DNA of 64,000 bases, from positions 1,178,001 through 1,242,000 of the forward strand of contig JADKFX010000001.1 in NCBI GenBank assembly GCA_016717265.1, given 5' to 3'. Position numbers and translations under genes: made by a program. Each line of letters begins with the position of its first letter. Position 1 is the stretch's first letter. The notes under the pieces were generated by a model. The model was not told the origin of the DNA and ran no database searches. It saw nothing but the letters and a program-made list of their open reading frames with translations. The stretch is from Saprospiraceae bacterium (lineage in GTDB: Bacteria; Bacteroidota; Bacteroidia; Chitinophagales; Saprospiraceae). Shown here piece by piece: positions 35,927-45,519 of the stretch.

Positions 35927-38725
35927 ATGCGTAAATTGCTCATTCTCTTATTATTAGCTTCATTTGTTGGCTCTGGTTATAGTCAGGCAACTAAAATGAA
36001 GAAGAAACCCCAGACGACTACCACAAAAGCAAAGTCAAGCAAACCTGATTATTCAAGTCTACCACCCGGAATTACGAAAGGCGCTTCCGTAGAAGGAATT
36101 ACAGAATATTTTTTGCCCAATGGGCTCCAAATATTATTGTATCCTGATCAATCTAAACAAACAGTAACTGTAAATATTACTTATAAAGTTGGTTCCCGAC
36201 ATGAAGGATATGGAGAAACGGGTATGGCCCATTTATTGGAACATATGGTTTTTAAAGGCACCCCAAATCATCCAGATATTCCAAATGAACTTTCAAAGCA
36301 TGGTGCCCGTCCGAATGGCACTACCTGGTATGACCGAACCAATTATTTTGAAACATTTGCAGCTACAGATGAAAATTTAAATTGGGCCTTAGATTTAGAA
36401 TCTGATCGGATGGTTAATTCATTTATTGCAAAAAAACATTTGGATACAGAAATGTCTGTTGTACGAAATGAATTTGAAATGGGGGAAAATGATCCTACCG
36501 GAATTTTAATGGAGCGTGTTTTATCTACTGCTTATTTATGGCATAACTATGGTAAATCTACAATCGGCGCACGTGCTGATATAGAAAAAGTACCGATAGA
36601 AAGACTACAAGGTTTTTACAAAAAATATTATCAACCAGATAATGCCGTTTTAATGGTTGCTGGAAAAATAGATGAAAAGAAAACAATTTGGTTGGTGCAT
36701 CAGTATTTTTCTAAAATTCCAAAACCAAAACGCGAATTAATTCCAACCTATACGGAAGAACCGACTCAGGATGGAGAGCGGAATGTTAATTTAAAAAGGG
36801 TAGGTGACGTACAAGCATTAGCCTGTATGTATCATATTCCACCGGGATCTCATCCAGATGCTGCAGCTGTGGATATACTTACAGATATTATGACTATTGA
36901 ACCTTCCGGAAGATTGTATAAAGCACTCGTTGAAACTAAAAAAGCATCCAGCCAGTTTGGTTGGTGTGCAACATTAAAAGAACCAGGTTTTGTATATTTT
37001 GGTGCACAAGTGCGCAAAGAAAATTCTTTGGAAGAAGCCAGAACCATTATGCTTAAAACACTGGATGATATAACCACCAATCCACCAACCATTGAAGAAG
37101 TGAATAGAGCGCGAAATAAGCAAATTAAAGATTTTGAATTAGTATTAAGAAATACAGAATCTGTAGGTCGCGGCATTAGTGAATATATTGGTATGGGCGA
37201 TTGGAGATTAGCTTTTATATATCGCGATAACATTCGAAAGGTCACACCGGAAGATGTGCAGCGTGTTGCCTTGACGTATTTTAAACCAGATAACAGAACG
37301 ATTGGAATGTTCTTACCTGAAGCAAAACCAAATCGCGCAGAAATACCAAATGCACCAGATATTGCCGCTATGGTAAAATCTTATAAAGGAGACCCAATTG
37401 TGGCTCAAGGCGAAGAGTTTGAACCTTCACCATCTAATATTGAAAGCAGAACGCACCGTGGTCAGGAACCAAATTCTATAAAATATGCTTTCTTGCCAAA
37501 AGCTACGAAAGGCAATGTGGTGAATGCCAATATTACCTTGCGATTTGGAGATGAAAATAGTTTGAGAGGCAAAAACTCGATCAGCAATTTTACAGCTTCG
37601 ATGTTGGATAGGGGAACAGCAACGAAATCCCGTCAGCAAATCAAAGATGAATTTGATAAATTAAAAGCACGTGTTGGATTTTATGGAGGAGGAAGTGCAG
37701 TCAATGTAAGTATACAAACGACGAAAGATAATTTACCAGCAGTTTTAGAATTAGTAAATGAAGTTTTGAAACAACCAGCATTTAATGAAAAGGAATTTGA
37801 AGAATTGAGAAATGAGGAATTAGCTGGTATTGAAGAGCAAAAGTCAGATCCTCAAGCATTAGTAAGTAATGCAATTAATCGCCATTTAAATCCATATCCA
37901 AAGGATGATGTACGTTATGTAAAAACGATTGAAGAAGAATTGCAAGCTATTAAAGACGCGAAATTGGAAGATTGCAAAAAATTTCACCAAGATTTTTATG
38001 GAGCAAACAGTGCTACCATTTCAGTTGTAGGAGATTTTGATGAAGCTCAAATTAAAACGATTGTCAGTAAGCAATTAGGAAACTGGAAAAGTATTACACC
38101 TTATAAACGAATGGCAGATAATTATGTAGCGGTTCCTTCGGTGAATGAAAATATTGAAACACCAGATAAAGCAAATGCTATGTTTTTGGCAGGCATGAAT
38201 TTGAATTTACGCGATGATGATCCGGATTATCCAGCATTAATATTAGGTAATTATATTTTAGGTGGTGGCTTCTTAAATAGCCGTTTAGCAACCCGTATTC
38301 GTCAGAAAGAAGGGATTAGTTATGGTGTTGGATCCCAATTGTATGCGGATGCGCAAGATAAAAATGGTGGATTCATGATTTATGCAATTTATGCTCCTGA
38401 AAACAGAGATAAATTAGAAGTAGCTTATAAAGAAGAGTTAGAAAAAATGTTGAAAGATGGATTTACAGAACAAGAAATTAAAGATGCGAAATCGGGTTAT
38501 CTGCAATCCAGAAAAGTGAGTCGTTCACAAGATAATGCACTTTCAGGAACCTTGAACTCCATGTTAAATATTGGTCGTACGATGAAGTTTACGGAAGACT
38601 TTGAATCCAAAGTTGAAAGTTTGACTTCAGATCAAATAAATGCAGCTTTAAGAAAACATATTGATATCAGTAAATTAAGTGTTTTTAAAGGAGGTGATTT
38701 TGCTAATAAATTGAAGAAACCATAA
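35927..38725 (+). CDS. M16-family zinc metallopeptidase, two tandem M16 units
   Basis: 932 residues with a signal peptide (MRKLLILLLLASFVGSGYSQ). The first M16 unit carries the inverted zinc motif in GMAHLLEHMVFKGT (HLLEH) plus the downstream glutamate region VVRNEFEMGEND, so it is catalytic. The second unit (from about residue 510) lacks the HxxEH motif, as is normal for the inactive half, and has the R/Y pair region SRLATRIRQKEGISYGVGS. Pitrilysin-like enzymes of this kind degrade peptides in the periplasm. Monocistronic: own promoter upstream and an 18-bp hairpin downstream. Confidence 0.95.
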   Translation: MRKLLILLLLASFVGSGYSQATKMKKKPQTTTTKAKSSKPDYSSLPPGITKGASVEGITEYFLPNGLQILLYPDQSKQTVTVNITYKVGSRHEGYGETGMAHLLEHMVFKGTPNHPDIPNELSKHGARPNGTTWYDRTNYFETFAATDENLNWALDLESDRMVNSFIAKKHLDTEMSVVRNEFEMGENDPTGILMERVLSTAYLWHNYGKSTIGARADIEKVPIERLQGFYKKYYQPDNAVLMVAGKIDEKKTIWLVHQYFSKIPKPKRELIPTYTEEPTQDGERNVNLKRVGDVQALACMYHIPPGSHPDAAAVDILTDIMTIEPSGRLYKALVETKKASSQFGWCATLKEPGFVYFGAQVRKENSLEEARTIMLKTLDDITTNPPTIEEVNRARNKQIKDFELVLRNTESVGRGISEYIGMGDWRLAFIYRDNIRKVTPEDVQRVALTYFKPDNRTIGMFLPEAKPNRAEIPNAPDIAAMVKSYKGDPIVAQGEEFEPSPSNIESRTHRGQEPNSIKYAFLPKATKGNVVNANITLRFGDENSLRGKNSISNFTASMLDRGTATKSRQQIKDEFDKLKARVGFYGGGSAVNVSIQTTKDNLPAVLELVNEVLKQPAFNEKEFEELRNEELAGIEEQKSDPQALVSNAINRHLNPYPKDDVRYVKTIEEELQAIKDAKLEDCKKFHQDFYGANSATISVVGDFDEAQIKTIVSKQLGNWKSITPYKRMADNYVAVPSVNENIETPDKANAMFLAGMNLNLRDDDPDYPALILGNYILGGGFLNSRLATRIRQKEGISYGVGSQLYADAQDKNGGFMIYAIYAPENRDKLEVAYKEELEKMLKDGFTEQEIKDAKSGYLQSRKVSRSQDNALSGTLNSMLNIGRTMKFTEDFESKVESLTSDQINAALRKHIDISKLSVFKGGDFANKLKKP

Positions 38726-38798
38726 TGCTCAATTTATTAAATTCTAAATTCTTCTAATAAGAAAAAAGAAGAACTTTAAATTAAATTAGAATGTTTTA

Positions 38799-38838
38799 AA
38801 AAAGGAGAAATAAATGAAAACATTTATTTCTCCTTTTT
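38799..38838 (+). terminator. Perfect 18-bp hairpin downstream of the M16 peptidase gene
   Basis: The arms 38799-38816 and 38821-38838 are perfectly complementary, with an AAAA loop. The right arm ends in TTTTT followed by ATTTTG. It starts 74 nt after the stop codon. The A/T-rich outer stem means it could act on both strands. Confidence 0.8.
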
Positions 38839-39048
38839 ATTTTGTGCACACATTCTAGCAGATTGAACCATTCCATAAAGTGCAATTGCATTTTAGATTT
38901 TTACAGTATATGGCAAAGTACCCGTTTTAAAACACCATGATCTGGGTTTAATGTTTTACTGAATTCTACTTTAGAATAAATCCGTAATTTTTCCTAATAC
39001 AAAAAAGTACAGGAACCAACATTTTAGGAATTGTAAATAAATAAAAGC
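38839..39048. other. Non-coding gap, no recognisable element
   Basis: About 210 nt between the hairpin and the convergent DUF4783 gene. I see no ORF, RNA gene or repeat. Confidence 0.5.
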
Positions 39049-39435
39049 TTACTCTTGTTTATCGATGCGAAGTTCCTGCACCAATAATTTGCCGCCTGAA
39101 TTTTCTGCATATACATAGATTCTAAATTTTTTACCTGTAGTTGTTTCCAGGATTGCAATTGCAAAATTGGAATCTTCTGCTTTAGAACTCCCTTTATGCA
39201 TTGGGGTCATAGATTTCGGTACATTTCGATCTAGAAATGCTTTTACAGCTTTTAAAGCTGCAGATTTTTCAAGGATTTCAATTTGATTGTCAAAGCAATA
39301 TTCTATTTTTCTATCAAATAATTCTCCTAATACCGTCATATCTGTTTTTCGAATTGCTTCAAATACGGTGGATTTAGTTTGTGCCGACACAATTTGGCTA
39401 AGAAATACAATCAATATGATTTTTAAGTGGTTCAT
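39049..39435 (-). CDS. DUF4783 family secreted protein
   Basis: 128 residues with a signal peptide (MNHLKIILIVFLSQIVSAQ). The body is the compact DUF4783 domain (a small NTF2-like/cystatin-like alpha-beta fold): LFDRKIEYCFDN, AVKAFLDRNVPKSMTPMHKGSSK, and a terminal VQELRIDK. Found across Bacteroidota as a periplasmic protein of unknown role. Convergent with the M16 gene and divergent from gpmI. Confidence 0.85.
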   Translation of the reverse strand: MNHLKIILIVFLSQIVSAQTKSTVFEAIRKTDMTVLGELFDRKIEYCFDNQIEILEKSAALKAVKAFLDRNVPKSMTPMHKGSSKAEDSNFAIAILETTTGKKFRIYVYAENSGGKLLVQELRIDKQE

Positions 39436-39627
39436 GTCTTTTTTATTTGAGACGTTAATATAGTGTCTGAAAGTTCCATTTCAGGCTTAAAATTAAGTTA
39501 ATTCATTTATAAATTGTTATTTTAATTCAGTATAAATTATGACAGGGTAGCGAAGTAATGCTTCTAATGTATTCATTATTGCAAATTAAATAGCAACTTT
39601 GCGACCTTAAATTTGTTTTTTTATACA

Positions 39628-41148
39628 GTGTTTAAACGAAGTTTTTTAATTATTCTGGATGGATGGGGAATTGGTTCGAAGCCAGAATCTGATGCTATTG
39701 CGCAAGCGAATACTCCATTTTTTGATCATTTAATACAGAAATACCCTCATAGTACCTTGGTTACGCATGGTTTGAATGTAGGTTTGCCAGACGGTCAAAT
39801 GGGGAATTCTGAAGTCGGACATTTAAATTTAGGTGCTGGGCGTATTGTTTATCAGGATTTGGCAAAAATTAATAAGTCAATCAGCGATAAACAATTTGAA
39901 AAAAATCCGGAACTGATAAATTTAGCAAGGTATTGCAATCAAAATCAGAAAGCCTGTCACTTGATAGGAATGCTTTCAGATGGCGGGGTTCATAGTCATA
40001 TTTTGCATCTAAAAGCAATAATAGAAGCATTGGAAGTTCAAAATGTTCAAGAGATTTATATCCATGCAATATTAGATGGAAGAGATACAGATCCTCACAG
40101 TGGCTTTAATTTTTTAAAAGATTTAGAAAATTTCCTGATTGGAAGGAAAGCTATCATTTCCACGATCATCGGACGTTATTATGCAATGGATCGCGATCAT
40201 CGTTGGGAACGCACCCAAAAAGCATATGAATTATATGTTCATGGGAAAGGACAACACGTAATTTCAGCGCTTGCTGCTATTGAAAAAAGTTATGCAGATA
40301 AAATTACCGATGAATTTGTAAATGCTTTTAAAATAGGCGATTTAGAGCAAGGATTAATTAAAGATGGGGATGCCGTTTTGTGTATTAATTTCAGAACAGA
40401 CCGATTAAGACAGTTGACTCAAGTGTTAAGCCAAGAAGATCTTCCTCAATTTGGCATGAAAAAGAAAGCATTGTATTTCGTTACCATGGCGCGTTACGAT
40501 AATTCATTTGATAACATACAAGTTTTGTTTGATAAAGAAGATCTGAGAAATACCTTAGGTGAAACATTGTCCAGATATGGAATGACGCAGTTGCGAATAG
40601 CAGAAACGGAGAAATATCCTCATGTAAGTTTTTTCTTTTCTGGTGGTAGAGAAAAAGCGTTCAGTGGAGAAAAGCGAATTTTAATTCCTTCTCCAAAAGT
40701 TGCCACTTATGATTTACAAGCAGAGATGAGCGCAGTGGAAGTTACCGATCACGTAATCCAGGAAATAGATGCCAGTTTGCCTGATTTTATTTGCCTTAAT
40801 TATGCAAATGCAGATATGGTAGGACATACGGGTGTTTTTAATGCAGAATTAATAGCTGTAGAAACCGTTGATCGCTGTCTCGCTAGATTAATTCCTGTTG
40901 CATTAGCAAATGCCTATGCCTGTATTATTTTGGCAGATCATGGAAACGGAGAATATATGATAAATGAAGATGGTACGCCAAACACTGCGCATACAAAGAA
41001 TCCGGTTCCTTGTATCCTGATTACAAATGCGAGTGATTTGAAAATAAATAATGGAATCCTTGCTGATATTGCTCCAACTATTCTAAAATTAATGGCTTTA
41101 CCAATACCCGTAGAAATGGATGGCAATTCATTAATTATTAAATCTTAA
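39628..41148 (+). CDS. gpmI: 2,3-bisphosphoglycerate-independent phosphoglycerate mutase
   Basis: 506 residues from a GTG at 39628 (MFKRSFLIILDGWGIG), which matches the short N-terminus typical of the family; the TTG 15 nt upstream would add an atypical extension. The catalytic serine is in MGNSEVGHLNLGAGR; metal ligands occur in ILDGWG, DGRDTDPHSG, NYANADMVGHTG and ILADHGNGE. Interconverts 3- and 2-phosphoglycerate in glycolysis/gluconeogenesis using Mn2+. A -7-like CAACTTTG lies 27 nt upstream. nadA follows after 12 nt. Confidence 0.95.
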   Translation: MFKRSFLIILDGWGIGSKPESDAIAQANTPFFDHLIQKYPHSTLVTHGLNVGLPDGQMGNSEVGHLNLGAGRIVYQDLAKINKSISDKQFEKNPELINLARYCNQNQKACHLIGMLSDGGVHSHILHLKAIIEALEVQNVQEIYIHAILDGRDTDPHSGFNFLKDLENFLIGRKAIISTIIGRYYAMDRDHRWERTQKAYELYVHGKGQHVISALAAIEKSYADKITDEFVNAFKIGDLEQGLIKDGDAVLCINFRTDRLRQLTQVLSQEDLPQFGMKKKALYFVTMARYDNSFDNIQVLFDKEDLRNTLGETLSRYGMTQLRIAETEKYPHVSFFFSGGREKAFSGEKRILIPSPKVATYDLQAEMSAVEVTDHVIQEIDASLPDFICLNYANADMVGHTGVFNAELIAVETVDRCLARLIPVALANAYACIILADHGNGEYMINEDGTPNTAHTKNPVPCILITNASDLKINNGILADIAPTILKLMALPIPVEMDGNSLIIKS

Positions 41149-41160
41149 TTGTATTGCTTC

Positions 41161-42177
41161 ATGATGATAGAAACGGATGTACTTATTAGACTAAAAAGTC
41201 AGCTTTCTGAGAATGGATTTTTAGATATTACAGTAGATCCTCAATTAGATTTATTTGAGGAAATACGCAAATTAAAAAAAGAAAAAAATGCGGTTGTTCT
41301 GGCGCATTATTATCAGGATCCAGATATTCAGGATATTGCCGATTTTGTTGGCGATAGCTTACAATTATCACAAGAAGCGGCTCGAACAAAAGCAGCTATG
41401 ATTGCATTTGCCGGTGTCCATTTTATGGCAGAAACTGCAAAAATTTTATCGCCGCAAAAAAAAGTTGTGATTCCAGATTTGAAAGCTGGTTGTTCTTTAT
41501 CCGATTCTTGTCCGCCAGCTCTATTTGCAAAATTTAAAGAAAAATATCCAGATCATATAGTAGTAAGTTATGTGAACTGTACAGCCGAAATAAAAACCTT
41601 AACAGATATTTGTTGCACGTCTTCAAATGCAGTTCATATTGTAAATAGTATTCCAAAAGATAAGGGAATTATATTTGCACCCGACAAAAATTTAGCAGCT
41701 TATGTGGAAAAAATAACGGGAAGATCCATGATAAAATGGGATGGAGCTTGTATGGTTCATGAAATATTTTCAAGAGAAAAAATTACCAAATTAAAGATTA
41801 AACATCCTGAAGCTAAAATTATAGCGCATCCAGAGTGTGAAGAACCTGTATTAGCTTTAGCAGATTACATTGGTTCCACGAGCGGATTATTGAAGTTCAT
41901 TCAAACAGATCCAGCCCATTCATTTATTGTTGCAACAGAAAGTGGAATTCTTCATCAAATGCAATTAAAGTGCCCGGAAAAGACCTTTATTCCTGCGCCA
42001 CCTAATAATTTATGTGCTTGCAACGAATGCCCTCATATGAAGCGAAACACCCTTGAAAAATTATACCTTTGCTTGAAATATGAGAGCCCTGAAATACACT
42101 TGTCAGAATATGTGATTAAAAATGCAAGGAAAAGCATAGACAAAATGTTGGAAATTTCAGCACAGGCAGGTTTATAA
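41161..42177 (+). CDS. nadA: Quinolinate synthase A
   Basis: 338 residues from the ATG at 41161 (a second ATG at 41164). Condenses iminoaspartate with dihydroxyacetone phosphate to form quinolinate in NAD biosynthesis; binds one 4Fe-4S cluster. The three cysteine regions are present: GCSLSDSCP, VNCTAEIKTLTDICCTSS, and the C-terminal CACNECPHMKRNTLEKLY. Substrate-binding blocks AHYYQDPDIQDIADFVGDSL and HPECEEPV are clear. Co-directional with gpmI (12-nt gap). No nadB or nadC in the window. Confidence 0.96.
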   Translation: MMIETDVLIRLKSQLSENGFLDITVDPQLDLFEEIRKLKKEKNAVVLAHYYQDPDIQDIADFVGDSLQLSQEAARTKAAMIAFAGVHFMAETAKILSPQKKVVIPDLKAGCSLSDSCPPALFAKFKEKYPDHIVVSYVNCTAEIKTLTDICCTSSNAVHIVNSIPKDKGIIFAPDKNLAAYVEKITGRSMIKWDGACMVHEIFSREKITKLKIKHPEAKIIAHPECEEPVLALADYIGSTSGLLKFIQTDPAHSFIVATESGILHQMQLKCPEKTFIPAPPNNLCACNECPHMKRNTLEKLYLCLKYESPEIHLSEYVIKNARKSIDKMLEISAQAGL

Positions 42178-42224
42178 TAGAATAATTCAGTTAAAATTTC
42201 GTTTTCCGTTAATAGATTCATTGG

Positions 42225-43055
42225 ATGCAGTTTAAAATTTTAATTTATAGTTCACTTTTCTTGTTTTTGCCTTTGCTTTCAATGAGCCAAAAAGGTTTTG
42301 AGCTTGGAGCCTGGCTTGGTGCAGCGCATTATTTTGGGGATCTAAATAATTTATATCGTTTAAATGAACCAGGTGTAGCTGGAGGTTTAATTGGCAGGTA
42401 TAATTATAATACCCGAGTATCTACCCGATTGCAATTAAATTATATGAGAATCCGTGGGAATGATTCTAAATCAAGTAATGCATTTGATCTGCGTAGGAAT
42501 CTGAGTTTTTTTTCTGATATTATCGAAGTAGCTCCAAGTATGGAATTCAATTTTTTCACCTTAAAACATGGATCCAAAGACAATTATATAACACCCTACA
42601 TGTATGCTGGTTTTAGTGTATTTTATTTTAGTCCGAAAACACATTATAATGGGGAGCTGATATCCCTTCGTACCTTAGGAACTGAAGGACAAATTCCGGG
42701 TCAGGAATATAATGAAATCAGTACTTCCTGGTTAATCGGAGGAGGTGTCAAAATGGATGTAAGTGCAAATTGGAGTATCAATGTTGATTTGGGATATCGG
42801 GCTGCCAGGACAGATTTTCTAGATGATGTAAGCGGCTTTTACCCAGATTATACGGAGTTAAGAGCTAATCGGGGCGATTTGGCAGTTGAATTATCAGACC
42901 GATCCATAGCCGGTACAGATCAATCTAAAATAGGAGTGTCTGGATCTCAAAGAGGAGATTCAAAAGAAAAAGATGCATTTGTAAGTTTTGGCATTAATCT
43001 ATTGTATTATTTTGGTAGATTAAGGTGCCCAGAAATATCCACCCCCAGATATTAA
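42225..43055 (+). CDS. DUF6089/PorG-like outer-membrane beta-barrel protein
   Basis: 276 residues with a signal peptide (MQFKILIYSSLFLFLPLLSMSQ). The mature protein is rich in alternating amphipathic strands (FELGAWLGAAHYFGDLNN, STRLQLNYMRIRG, YITPYMYAGFSVFYFSP, WSINVDLGYRAARTDFLDDVSG) and ends with an LLYYFGRLRCP strand. N-terminal phrases GAWLGAAHYFGDLN and the FLDDVSG loop fit the DUF6089 family, which includes the T9SS protein PorG that links the PorK/N ring to the outer membrane. Whether this copy is PorG or a paralogue cannot be settled here. It follows nadA by 47 nt. Confidence 0.65.
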   Translation: MQFKILIYSSLFLFLPLLSMSQKGFELGAWLGAAHYFGDLNNLYRLNEPGVAGGLIGRYNYNTRVSTRLQLNYMRIRGNDSKSSNAFDLRRNLSFFSDIIEVAPSMEFNFFTLKHGSKDNYITPYMYAGFSVFYFSPKTHYNGELISLRTLGTEGQIPGQEYNEISTSWLIGGGVKMDVSANWSINVDLGYRAARTDFLDDVSGFYPDYTELRANRGDLAVELSDRSIAGTDQSKIGVSGSQRGDSKEKDAFVSFGINLLYYFGRLRCPEISTPRY

Positions 43056-43140
43056 TTTGATCTTCGAAATGTCCTGTTTCGTAGAATTTTAAAAGTACCA
43101 ACTGTATTCTTTTTACTTTAGCGTTCTCAATTTATTGACG

Positions 43141-44049
43141 ATGTCAAATCTATTAACATTAAATCAGGTTGTAAAAGAGTACAATACCTTTAAGGCCGTA
43201 GATCAGGTAAGTTTTTCAGTGCCTGAATCTTGTATTGTAGGACTCTTAGGTCCTAATGGCGCTGGAAAAACTTCATTGATCCGAATTATTACTGGCATTA
43301 CCCAGGCAGATTCTGGAAAAGTTTTATTGCACGGTGAAGATATTTATAAAATAAAAAATCCATCCATCGGATATATGCCCGAAGAACGGGGATTGTATAA
43401 GAAAATGAAAGTAGGAGAACAACTCATTTTCTTAACACGACTTCGGGGATTAAGTAAAACAGATGCAGAACGGAATGTAGTATTTTGGATGAAGAAATTC
43501 CAGATCGAATCTTGGTGGAATAAACGAGTAGATGAATTATCTAAGGGAATGTCGCAAAAAGTACAATTCATTGCAACTGTCAGTCACAATCCTAAATTAA
43601 TCATATTGGATGAGCCGTTTTCTGGTTTGGATCCAATTAATACAAATCTAATTAAAGAAGAAATCATTCGCTTAAAAAATGAAGGTGCCAGTATTTTATT
43701 TTCTACACATCGAATGGAGCAAGTGGAAGAAATGTGTGAATATATTGTATTAATTAATAAAGGTAAAATTGTATTAAATGGTGAGGTTAATGAAGTAAGA
43801 AATGAATTTAAGGAACACTTATTTGAAGTTAAAACAGAGAATGAAGTTCCGGATGAAATCCATGAGCGATTTGAATTAATTGCAAAATCAAATAAGCATT
43901 ATTTGATTAAAGTTAAAGACAATCAAAGTACAAATGAAGTATTAACCTGGTTAATTGATCATGAAGTAAGGATCGCTTCCTTTAGCGAATTATTGCCAAC
44001 CTTTAGTGAGATATTTATTAAAACGGTAAATGAAACCAACCATGAATAA
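43141..44049 (+). CDS. ABC-2-type exporter ATP-binding protein
   Basis: 302 residues from the ATG at 43141 (an upstream TTG adds two residues). Walker A LLGPNGAGKTSLIR, the ABC signature as LSKGMSQKVQF, Walker B LIILDEPFSGLDP, and H-loop STHRMEQVEE are all intact. The C-terminal ~85 residues form the DUF4162-like extension typical of NatA-type subunits. Powers export with the permease encoded next, with which it overlaps by 8 nt (ATGAATAA). Substrate unknown. Confidence 0.95.
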   Translation: MSNLLTLNQVVKEYNTFKAVDQVSFSVPESCIVGLLGPNGAGKTSLIRIITGITQADSGKVLLHGEDIYKIKNPSIGYMPEERGLYKKMKVGEQLIFLTRLRGLSKTDAERNVVFWMKKFQIESWWNKRVDELSKGMSQKVQFIATVSHNPKLIILDEPFSGLDPINTNLIKEEIIRLKNEGASILFSTHRMEQVEEMCEYIVLINKGKIVLNGEVNEVRNEFKEHLFEVKTENEVPDEIHERFELIAKSNKHYLIKVKDNQSTNEVLTWLIDHEVRIASFSELLPTFSEIFIKTVNETNHE

Positions 44050-45352
44050 ACTTGGACTTATAATTAGCAGAGAATATATTACGAAAGTAAAAAATAAGAA
44101 TTTTATTATTACTACGTTGTTGACCCCACTTGGTTTCCTTGTGTTTTTTATAGTAATTGGAATTATTTTTAGTTATGAAGGATCAAAAACATACAGGATT
44201 GCTATTTCGGATAAGAGTGAAATGGATTTTAAGTTACCAGAAAATACTAAAAAATTTACGTTTGTTAAATCTTCAGATCCATTTGACAGTTTAAAAGCAT
44301 TGTATTTACGGGGCGAATTGGATGGTATTTTAGTGCTGCCTAAATTTGCCGGAGTAGATGTAAAAGCTTATACCGTTTTTTATTATGCTGATAAGGCAAT
44401 GGACATTGAAATAGAATCAAGTCTTGAAAATTTCTTAGAAGATGGGATTCGAAATTATAAGATCAACTTAATGTCCCTTCAAAAAGAACAATTAGATAAA
44501 TTGCAAACGGATATTTCTATTGATCCGGAACCAGTTTCTGCTACAGAAAAGGACAGATCCGCATATACTAGTAAAATAGCAACTTTTTTAGGAGGTGCTA
44601 TGGGTTATGTGATTTTCTTTATAATCTTTTTATATGGAGCTTCTGTAATGCGATCAGTAGCAGATGAAAAAGTAAATCGAATCGTTGAAGTGATCATATC
44701 ATCTGCAAAACCTATTGATTTAATGTTGGGCAAAGTAATCGGAGTAGGGCTTGTTGGTTTAACACAAATTTTAATATGGGTGATCTTAATTCCGATAATT
44801 TACATTATTGGAATGTCAATAGCAGGTATTGATGTACAACAATTGCAAGAAGCAAGTCAGAGTATGAGTCAGCAACAACCTGTAGATGGAGAAGAATTAG
44901 CAAATGTTTTACGGGAACTTGGAAATTTGAATTGGTTAAAGATTGCCTTTTTATTTGTTTTTTATTTTATTGGTGGTTATTTTATTTATGCATCTATGTT
45001 TGCGGCAATTGGTGCTGCTGTAGGAGATGATATAAATGATGCACAATCTTTAACAATACTTGTAACCATACCCATCTTATTGGCGATGTATGTTATGTTT
45101 CAGGCGATTAGATTACCCGATAGTTCATTGGCTATTTTTTCATCTCTGTTTCCCCTGTTTAGTCCGATTGTTATGCCTGCCTTACTTGCTTTTGATCCAC
45201 CCTGGTGGCAAATTATATGCTCCTTGATTCTATTATTTGCATTTAGTTATTTTATGATTTGGATGGCTGCAAGAATATATCGCACAGGAATTTTGATGTA
45301 TGGAAAAAAGGCAAGTGTAAAGGAAATAGCAAAGTGGATTTGGAGAGGATAG
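44042..45352 (+). CDS. ABC-2-type exporter permease (NatB-like)
   Basis: 436 residues from the ATG at 44042, overlapping the ATPase stop by 8 nt, so the two are translationally coupled. One N-terminal helix (about 20-45), a large extracytoplasmic domain (about 45-170), then five or six helices (from GYVIFFIIFLYGASVMRSVADEKVNRIVEVIISS, split here by topology). The SVADEKVNRIVEVIISSAKP loop is characteristic of the NatB/YhaP-like ABC2_membrane_3 family. Exports ions, lipids or peptides; the actual substrate is not known. Confidence 0.92.
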   Translation: MNKLGLIISREYITKVKNKNFIITTLLTPLGFLVFFIVIGIIFSYEGSKTYRIAISDKSEMDFKLPENTKKFTFVKSSDPFDSLKALYLRGELDGILVLPKFAGVDVKAYTVFYYADKAMDIEIESSLENFLEDGIRNYKINLMSLQKEQLDKLQTDISIDPEPVSATEKDRSAYTSKIATFLGGAMGYVIFFIIFLYGASVMRSVADEKVNRIVEVIISSAKPIDLMLGKVIGVGLVGLTQILIWVILIPIIYIIGMSIAGIDVQQLQEASQSMSQQQPVDGEELANVLRELGNLNWLKIAFLFVFYFIGGYFIYASMFAAIGAAVGDDINDAQSLTILVTIPILLAMYVMFQAIRLPDSSLAIFSSLFPLFSPIVMPALLAFDPPWWQIICSLILLFAFSYFMIWMAARIYRTGILMYGKKASVKEIAKWIWRG

Positions 45353-45468
45353 GGTTTTTCTATTCAATTGTTTTGGGCATTAAGCTTTAGAATCTGAGCA
45401 GGTAAAATCTCATGGTATCAAGAGAATTTATGCTGATAATGGCTATAATAATTTTCTGTGTATAAAAT

Positions 45469-45476
45469 TAAATTTG
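45469..45476 (+). promoter_or_regulatory. Exact -7 element upstream of the glycosyltransferase gene
   Basis: TAAATTTG matches TAnnTTTG, 44 nt before the ATG at 45520. No well-spaced -33 element found. Confidence 0.4.
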
Positions 45477-45519
45477 GAGTTAAAAGTTTATTAACAATAC
45501 TATATATTTTTTAAAAAAT

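Noticed and set aside
45353..45519. Non-coding RNA between the ABC exporter and the glycosyltransferase
   Set aside because: No stable fold visible; only a promoter -7 element can be supported.
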